Assembly (NCBI GenBank): GCA_008931825.1
Contig: QXVZ01001850.1
Span: forward strand, 1 to 31,726
Origin: Phallusia fumigata
Lineage: Eukaryota; Chordata; Ascidiacea; Phlebobranchia; Ascidiidae
Length of the DNA: 31,726 nt
Direction: 5' to 3'
Shown here: positions 16,604 to 31,726 of the stretch, piece by piece
Layout of the letters: the number at the start of each line of letters is the position of its first letter
Numbering within the stretch: the stretch's first letter is position 1
Translations under genes and position numbers: made by a program
Notes under the pieces: model-generated
Told to the model about the DNA's origin: nothing
Database searches by the model: none
The model's input: the letters and a program-made list of their open reading frames with translations, nothing else

Positions 16604-18307
16604 TCTGAATACAAACATAAAACTTAAAATAGGGAAGTGGGAAGTGTGTTTGGGGGTGAAACTGCCCTCTTTGGGAACAAGGACAGGAATTCGGCGATGT
16701 ACGTTTAGCTGTATGATCGAACAACAAAAACGCTTACCGCACCTTTGATCACATGTGCCTTATTAGTTATTACGCGACATAAGGTCAAAGTCCGCAAGGA
16801 CCGCAAAGACGTCATTTAATAATCAAAATTGTATTAAGTTTGCAATTTATAACTTTCACCCTTTCAGCATTACATTCTGCACTCCATACGTGGCGGTCTC
16901 TATCTGTACAAAAACCAGAACTAATGTTAAACGACCTACACTGAGAGGAAGCACTGCAAACGAAAAAACAAAACAAACAAGTGACAGTCAGCTTGCCTCG
17001 AGCTTCTTGGCGATTGATTTGTTACTATGTTACTCCATACTCCCCTCCAGCGTCTGCCGATTTGAAAGGAACTCGTCGTGCATTCGACTGTTGTATTTGG
17101 TTGTTTCTAATTGGGTCTACATGTTTTTTTGGTTAGAAATATTGCGCAAATGCACCAAAATTGAAAATCATAAACACCTTGGCCACAATCCAACGATTAC
17201 GATACGATTGAGTAATTGTGAAGACATCTCATCCAATCATTTCGGAATCGATAAAAAGGCGCCGTTTCTTGATGCAGTCTGTGCTCTGTAGTCGTTTAAT
17301 ACAACGTGGATAAAATGACAGGAAACTTCAAAAAAGGTTAGTTTTGTTTGAAAATGTTGTGTTGTAATGTAGATGTAAATACATCATGTGGCATTAACTT
17401 GCTGAGTTGCAAACTCGAAATGTTTGATGAATAAAGCATGTCGCTTTTAATAATGTTTTTGACAACAAAAATAAGTTTTTAATTTTTGTGATTGAGCTAA
17501 GTGCTTGTTAGTTTGTGCCAGGTGTTTGGTTGTGTCCTGTTGTTACACACTCATATAAAAAGAAAAAAGTTGTTTTATGGCTGCCACTGGCTTTCTTGTT
17601 TATGATGTTAAAACTGTACCCAAAGATAATTAGGGGTATCAATTTTTTGGATTGTATTATAGCCTTATTCACTTTTTACATCTTGAATATATTTTATTTT
17701 GTGTGAAAACTATCTGTTTTCTGCCCTTGAACTGTTAAATTGTTGGGATGTACTCAAACAAAATTGCATTTAAATGGTGGCCAAAAATGAAGATTAATTA
17801 AGTTTCGGTGTGTAAAGCTCTTTTTTCTTCTCGTTTACAATTCTATCTCTCTGCCTCTACCTGTTACTAACACCCTTTATGTCAATAACTCCTTAATTTC
17901 AACATTGACTACACACTGCCAAATTACACACAACCATCAATACAATTGTATCTGAGATGGGCTGCAAAAACATGGTAGTGAAGTAAAAAAAACTAGGCAC
18001 AAAAAAGAAGGCCATAATGCAACAACAAAGGAAGGAAGATAGGCCCAATTATCAAGTTCAAGCTGAAAGATGGTTGACTACTTTTGTAAAAAGTATTTGC
18101 TGTTGTTTTAGTTACCACTCAGGTTGGACACACATAAAAAATCATGCACCCAATACGAAAATCTGGACGATGTCAATTGATCTCATAGGCAGCAATGTGA
18201 ATAAAAAACCTTCATTGTGACACAGTACACTGCACCTTGGCTTGACGAGTTGGCGCGTGGCGCGTGACGTGCAACTGGTTTTTAATACTTAACGATTTCA
18301 TGCACTA

Positions 18308-25076
<6,769 letters not shown>

Positions 25077-25699
25077 GTTCAGGTCTGTCGTTTCCTTTTA
25101 CAAGTTGCCAACTGCGCAGCCTGAACGGTGTCTTGTTGTTGGGGCCAGTTAAGCAAGCGATTGAAAACAACTTGGAAAAGATGTCCCACTGCTGGGCCTT
25201 ATTCTTTTTATCAGACGAGCATCTACTCACTGTGCAGGTTTTAATTTACAAACACACCGCCAAATCTGTTAACAAAATCCGTGTACGGTTAATAAGGTTT
25301 TTTTCAAACCAAGCCCTTTAGGTAATTGAACGAGTTCTTGGTAAAATAAAAACACACAAGTCGTGGAACTTCAACAAACCACGGTTTGGAAAATAACAGT
25401 AAACCACTGACATCAAGATATTTCGCAGCACACTTTGACAGCCTCGCGCTCGGGTATAAATCTTTCAGACGCCATATATCCGCTTCACACCCTTCTTATT
25501 TCATGATACAATAGCTCGTATGTACATTATTATTACCTCGATACCGCACTGTCTGGGCCAGACGCCAACTCGTAAATAATCACCCAACCTCAGCAAACAA
25601 ATTCCTTGTTCCAGTCGGGCCGATTTAGGCCTCTTGTTTAGCCTGGGCCTTTCAACACACATCTGTCACGTTCAAGGAGGATTCACCTTTTTGGAGAGA
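25077..25699. promoter_or_regulatory. OLFML2 upstream region
   Basis: No supported gene. The stretch directly upstream of the signal-peptide exon should contain the OLFML2 5' UTR and promoter. No clear TATA box or upstream splice donor was identified. Confidence 0.4.
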
Positions 25700-26753
25700 A
25701 ATTCATTTTGCTCGGGAGTCGGGAGTGTTCATCGAACAGCTGATCACGATTCGCCCCGTTAGTTTTTGTCTGTGTGTGGTTTGCTTTGACCAAAGTGCAA
25801 CGTTGCGCATCGCTATCTATTCGGTACAAGCACAGCGGTATATTTCTTTGAGTACTATTCGTTGCTTCTGATCATCCAAGCACCCAACGGTGCATTTTTG
25901 ACGCATCTTTGATTACAGGCTTCTTTGTGCGCTGCTGTTACAGCAAGTTGCGCGTACTTTTGAACTGCCAAATGGACTTCTTTGCACTAACACTACTGTT
26001 CATGGTCAATTTAAAATGCACGTCGCGGCACTGCAGCTGGAGCTGACAAAGACCTCTGCATTGTACTATTCACAATTTATTTATTTCACTGGGGCTGATA
26101 TTATTAAAGGTTAACACTCTGTAAAAGCACAACAAGGACAGCCTTTGGTTCACATACACCAAAGGCTTGCAAACTGACTAATTTGCACCTTGCCTTCAGC
26201 ATATCCCGGGCGCTAGGCAGGAGCGTCTGCCTCTGGTCATCGTTTGCTAAGAACTCTCGCTCCTCGACACAGCTTCTGTTCGCCTCGATCTCGCATACCT
26301 AACACCCAATTTNAATTCATTTTGCTCGGGAGTCGGGAGTGTTCATCAAACAGCTGATCACGATTCGCCCCGTTAGTTTTTGTCTGTGTGTGGTTTGCTT
26401 TGACCAAAGTGCAACGTTGCGCACCGCTATCTATACGGTACAAGCGCAGCGGTTTATTTCTTTGAGTACTATTCGTTGCTTCTGATCATCCCAGCACCCA
26501 ACTGTGCATTTTTTTGACGCATCTTTGATTACAGGCTTCTCTGTGCGCTGCTGTTACAGCAAGTTGCGCGTACTTTTAAACTGCCAAATGGACTGCTTTG
26601 CACTAACACTACTGTTCATGGTCAATTTAAAAAGCACGTCACGGCACTGCAGCGGGAGCTGTAGCGTCTGCCTCTGGTCATCGTTTGCTGAGAACTCTCA
26701 CTCCTCGACACAGCTTCTGTGCGCCTCGATCTCGCATACCTAACACCCAATTT
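25700..26753. repeat. Direct repeat around N26313 with a 173-bp length difference
   Basis: 25700-26312 and 26314-26753 share start and end sequence and align with scattered SNPs. The first copy carries about 173 bp (roughly 26047-26219) absent from the second. The seam N lies exactly between the copies. Best read as two alleles, one with an indel. No coding content is supported. Confidence 0.88.
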
Positions 26754-26770
26754 AAAATCGCCCAGCGCCA

Positions 26771-27392
26771 ATGAACTCCGCTATTGTACGATTGTTTGTC
26801 ACAAATGAAGTCGCTCTCAGCTTGCGGGCGATCTTGTTTGCTCGACTAGGACTGTTTAAGCGACCTATTTTGCCTCTGGGACAACGGTTGCTTGGGACCA
26901 GTTCGAACTCGGGTGACACGTCAGACGGTGGCCGTCACCCCGTGATATGTAGTTCTCTTGAGGTCGATTATTCTTGTAAAGCGAGCAAGACAGCTCAACG
27001 CTTTGCTGTTCAAACACCCCGCGGTAAGTACACGTACATAGATAAAGGCATTGTTTACACTGAAATGGAAGGAATACCTGTGGCATTTCGCTGCGTGCCG
27101 TCGCATTTTTATTTTCAGCGCACTTGGGGAATGTAAATTTGAACAATGCACCAAAACCGTGGCTGGACTAAATGCAAGACGGTGTCGGTCAGCGAAACGA
27201 TAAAAGATTTAAGGAAAAACCGATTGATTGTATTAAAACGGAACTTGTACCTGCAGGAATTAATTGTGTCGTTGTTGTTGTCCTACTTAAGATTTCTATG
27301 CGTGTGTATGTTTACTAATTGCATAGGAATCCTGAACTTTTACTCTCTTTTTTTTAGGACATATAACAGCGTTGTTATGCGTAAATAGGTAG
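26771..27392 (+). CDS. Speculative two-exon ORF, unknown product
   Basis: An ATG at 26771 opens a frame to a strong donor at 27024 (CGCG|GTAAGTAC). An acceptor with a long T-tract at 27356-27357 is in phase and leads to a stop at 27390-27392, giving 95 residues, followed by AATAAA at 27490-27495. The N terminus is hydrophobic with interspersed Arg and Lys and no acidic residue between Glu13 and the mid-protein Asp, vaguely like a mitochondrial presequence. No family is recognised. Good splice signals alone can arise by chance. Confidence 0.22.
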
Positions 27393-27495
27393 CAGTGTTC
27401 AGCCGAGGCAAGTGTGTGTTGTCAATAGTTATTGGGGCGCGATCGCGAATCAACAAAACGCAGCGCTCACGCGATTACCAAGTGGCCTCAATAAA

Positions 27496-30400
27496 CAAAA
27501 CATTGGCAATGTATATTTTGCGGTCTCTCGGCTGCCATCCAACCGGGCGTCATTTGGAACTCGATCGTAGGACATTTGCATTTAAGTCCTCAAAGCGAAT
27601 GAATGTCTTTAATTCTGTTGCCCAACAAACTTTCATCGCCGGAAAACCTCGGCTATTCGCACTTCGTGTGTGGCGGCAGACTTTCTGCGGTTAGGTGTGA
27701 TTGGTTACCGTGTTTGACAACCGTCCGATGTTTACTACATTGGAGCGCCAACACCAGGGCAGTTACGTTCTTGGTCGTAGCAGTTCTGTCGTGTTTAAAG
27801 TGCATTTTGTAAATGGGCCAATTGCTGAGGTTTATGGCTTGATCGTCTGGGCCCTGCGACCACAAATAAGATGGATTGTATAAAAGCTGCATGGTGTCTC
27901 AGGGTTTTTGCATTCTGAATTTGTTTTGCGACTTTCTATGTTTTGTATTTGGAAATGGTAATTTGATGAGAAAATATCGATTTCTACCTACTGCAAAACA
28001 GACTTATTAAGCTTCAAACGTTTTTTTTTTTGATGTACCAGCAGGATTTGATTTCGTTTTTATGTGTAAATTTGCATTGCTGTTAGTGAAGAGAGTGAAA
28101 CTAATTTTTCGGGTATTCGCTAAATACACAGAAACGCACGAGACCCAATTTCTAAAGCTGTTGCGCGGCGTGCAACACCAAAATGATGATGGACTCCACT
28201 GACGTCATTTGACAAGCGATCCTGCGGCATTTAAAGCCAAACCACGAAGACATTCCCTTGTGTTTTCTTGGAAACCAAACAATAGGAAACCGGAATTACT
28301 CTCCGGTTGCTAGATCATTTTCCCATCGCGAGTGTGACAACTTCTTTAACAAGTGATGTCGGTTTAGTACAAATCGCCTTATTTGCATCGACGGCTTCCC
28401 CTGAGCAAAGAAGAGCGTTCAGAAATGCGCTAAAAACAGTCGGCGTACGTAATGGGCCAACTGACTTATAACGGGGCTTGAACCTAACTGCCACCATCTC
28501 TGTGCCAAAGTTGTAAGTTAAGCTGCTTAAGCGCCCTACTCTTCAGCGAAAACACATTTAAAGCCGCGAAAAAACGCTGACGACGGTTGACCCACGAAAT
28601 GATCCCCCTTATCTTGTTTGGTTACTTTTCCTGGTGACTTGCACTTATATTTTGCACTGGCGATGCGAAATCGTATGTGCGAGGTTTGAGCATGTTTACA
28701 GGTTAAACGGACGAACTTTTTCGATGAAGGCAATGCATATCACTGATATATACATTTCAGCAGAAGTTTTTCGTGTTACTCGTGTTTTTTAAATAAATAC
28801 CCGAGAAAACGGACACAAACATCACTGCGTTTGGTGGCAGAATTGCCGATTTGTCAAAGACACGAAGTATTGGGCTGAACACATACAACAAAATAGAAAT
28901 GTTTTGCCTAGCAGACGGTTTTTACCTTGTCACTTTCGTTTTCTTACGCACACAAAATACCTACACGGTATTACTTCAGTTCAAGTAACTAAAATAACTA
29001 TCATCATAAAGAAAAAGTAATTCGAAGCAACTACATGCCGCGAAACCACAGTGATACAGCGCTAAAACGGCAAAGCAACAACAGAAAAAAGCGGTCTAGT
29101 GCGCAAGCCCAGCAAAGTTTGATATGACGGAATTACATCATCAGTAAAATCTAAACCAACACAACATTGTTTGCAGTGCAAGGTAAAACCTATAACTCAC
29201 AAAGACCCTGAAACCGCCAGTCTTTCTCGGAACCAACCCCTGGCCTGGCCAACTTGCGGTGAGAACCTTTTCACTTCGCTGCACCCCGTCAGCGCAAATT
29301 AGCCCGCGGAATTCACAACAGACTTGCAGGCAAGTGACAGTTTCAATCTCCTACCTGCGGGTTACATCTCGCCCATAAATGTACGTGAATTGACAGGTGT
29401 GGGGGGCGAGATAAGATAACTACCGCTCCAAGGACGCCACTTACATTGGCTGTTCCAAGCATGTTAGAAACACAGCTGGTGTTTTTACCGAAACGGGGGG
29501 AGACTGTAAAGGACAAACGGGGTTCGTGACTTCACCCGAGTTTAAGAGTCAAGTCCGTAATAAACCGCGGATATTTTCGGAGCTTACAGCCAAGAATCGT
29601 CCACGCTAAACGGCAAGTCTTTAAAACTTGGCTATGTGGTACAACGAACATATTTTTGGGTGACTTTCGTCACAGTCTTAAACATTGCTTTTTTTCAAAT
29701 TACTGGCGAGATATCATACATTTATGCTCTCAAAACCTCGAACATAAATGATCTACTGTGAGTATTTTTAATGTATTTTTCATTACCCAATTCAATTTAG
29801 AAATTTATCGCGTCACAAAATTTACCTCTCGCGGTGCGTTGCATCAGACTAGAAAAACAAAACCTTCGGAGATTTCCACCCTTTGCGAAGGCCAAGCTTC
29901 CAATCGCGAAATTTATCGACGCTAAATATCGCAGAAAACGTTGCGGGAACACGCGACTCGGCTCAGGTGCTATCAACTCGACGCAATCAGTCACTTGAAA
30001 CTGTTTTGCAGCACGCGCCGCCGACAAGCGACCGCGACTAAAGAAATTCTGTCGTCGCCTNGACGCAATCAGTCACTTGAAACTGTTTTGCAGCACGCGC
30101 CGCCGACAAGCGACCGCGACTAAAGAAATTCTGTCGTCGCCTTTTATGGCTGCAACTCGATCTGGCGTTTCGGCGTACTTAGCCCTCATCTTGATACTTT
30201 TCCCCGTCGACTTAGTTTGCTAGAAAGGGTGCGGGTTTTGTTGTTGTTGTAACCTTACGTCTTGGATTGAAAACACAACCCTGGCGCTATCGGTACGTCG
30301 ATTATGTGTGTTGTAGATCAAGAAAAAGTAAATCACCTGCAAATACTTGCAGTAAGCGTTGTTACTTGCAAACAAAGTTGTTCTAGCGGTAATTTACGGT

Positions 30401-31726
30401 GTAACTGCAGCGCGTACAATCTTGATCCACCAATTGTGCCCTTCACTTTTTTGCGCTCCATAACGTTTTTACGTTGCGCTGCTATTTCCGGCTTGGTGAT
30501 TGTTTTTGTGCAATAGTGCCGCTACGATTTCTTTCACCAAGCGAAATAAACTCTCATTTTTAACCCCGTGCTTTAGGTTTTACATGAGATTGCGCCGAGA
30601 AGCACCCAAGAAAAAGCATTTGGAACTCATTGGTTGCGTAACATCACCCTTGCCTACTGCGCGTAACTTACGTTACATTTCTATCTCAAACGTATCCACC
30701 TTATATATAGCTTGCTGAGCTAATGCCAGCTGGGTGAAATAAACGCCAACTTAACGTTGCTGACCTATGAATCCCGAAGCGTTAATGCGACGACGCCAAC
30801 AGATCCACTTAGCAAAGGTTGCCTAGAGCCGCAAGCCGACACTTTTGCACTTGTAATTCCCCCGTCGCGAACGTGTGGGCGTAACCAACGTCCGCGTGCT
30901 TCTGACCATCGTCACTGTGGATTGAATATCAATTCACGCCTGGTGTTTCGCACCTGGGCAAGACGGTGCACTGCAGAAGGTGACGACGGCTGTGTCAGCG
31001 TTTTTTCACAGATGAGCTAAGACCCTTGACCCTGTCCTTTCAAAGTTTTGCACTGTTGTAAACAAGTCTTTCAACCCGAGTAAAGCCGAGTTTTACTTTT
31101 GGCGACGGGTTAAGTGGAAAAGTCTTGACTGCAAGAGTGCTTTAATATAACTTATCTGGCTTTATCTCTTTTCCTGGAACCTATCTAATGCTGTAGTTGT
31201 TCTGAAGATGCGCTTCACCAAAGCTTCGACGTTGCGAACGCATCGACGTACCGTGAATTCTTGCAAAGAAATCTAACCTTGGCCGAAGTAGCTGTGTACT
31301 GCCATCTAGCGAAAACTGTTTTGTGCATGAAATATTGCAACACAAAGCACATACATTGCAGCAGGGATTTTACGTCAGAAGCCGAGGTAAATTATTATAA
31401 TATATGAACATAAAAAGGGTCTACTTGCAATATGTCCGGGTTTAAAACATAAATAAAAAGTACACACCATTTCACGAATGTCATCCATCATGTCTGTGAC
31501 TTAATTGCGTATAAATCAACCTTATCGCGGATGAGACTGCTTTGTGGTTTATGTTTTGTCATTCAGATATCGGAGTGCAAAACACCGTTTGCATAGAAAT
31601 TTGCGGCACGAAGCTTCGGCGCCAAAAGCGGTGTAAAGTCCGCATGCGCCAAACATTCAAGAACGTCAGGGACAGAACCATGCTGTATGCTTACATACTT
31701 TCTATCCAAACCCTCGATGCCTACTT
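27496..31726. other. Long non-coding or unrecognised stretch
   Basis: Several short open frames on both strands (for example 27653-27892 minus, 30304-30516 plus, 30757-31020 plus) show no family motif and no convincing splice partners. Base composition is less AT-rich than the first 12 kb. Apart from the seam at 30061 I see no repeat, RNA gene or element. Confidence 0.5.
29980..30142. repeat. Exact 81-bp direct repeat around N30061 (contig seam)
   Basis: 29980-30060 and 30062-30142 are identical and separated only by the N, the same pattern as at 1064. Most likely an unmerged contig overlap. Confidence 0.9.

Noticed and set aside
30304-31020. Short plus-strand ORFs, one Cys-rich
   Set aside because: No domain spacing matching a known Cys-rich family and no signal peptide or splice partners seen.

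Overview
This is a eukaryotic, animal nuclear window: genes are split by many short GT-AG introns (mostly about 50-700 bp), intergenic DNA is AT-rich, and three intact-looking animal genes can be rebuilt exon by exon with matching splice phases. The compact introns, high allelic divergence and small hAT-like elements suggest an invertebrate chordate such as an ascidian (Ciona-like). The species is inference, not something the sequence proves.

Layout. (1) 1-2931, minus: a RIC8 (synembryn) gene, 13 coding exons and about 532 codons, the size of vertebrate RIC8A. (2) 3351-3608, plus: single-exon COX6B, divergent from RIC8 across about 420 bp. (3) 3720-6500: non-coding, holding a 359-bp hAT-like MITE. 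(4) 6507-12338, minus: an XK-related (XKR) gene with a long N-terminal tail carrying a DEVD caspase-type site; its last membrane segments cannot be placed. (5) 12880-13821, plus: a weak small-gene candidate. (6) 18308-25076, minus: a complete OLFML2-type olfactomedin gene (11 exons, about 925 residues: signal peptide, two CRCSC motifs, coiled-coil-prone segment, Thr/Ser-rich stalk, C-terminal OLF domain). (7) 25077-31726: mostly featureless, with one speculative two-exon ORF.

The dominant structural oddity is assembly, not biology. Four of the five single-N positions (1064, 14729, 26313, 30061) are flanked on both sides by the same sequence. The biggest repeats 10331-14728 as 14730-19137, about 4.4 kb with scattered SNPs and small indels. 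This looks like two haplotypes laid end to end. It creates spurious second copies of the XKR 5' exons, of the last two OLFML2 exons and of a MITE, and duplicates part of a RIC8 exon. With the repeats folded together, every gene appears once.

Functionally the genes are unrelated neighbours: a G-alpha chaperone/exchange factor, a respiratory-chain subunit, a membrane protein of the phospholipid scramblase family, and a secreted matrix protein. I found no novel multi-gene system. The observations most worth following are the DEVD site in the XKR tail, two candidate introns of 28-30 nt, the MITE family with 8-bp target duplications, and a decayed tandem copy of an XKR exon end with its splice donor.
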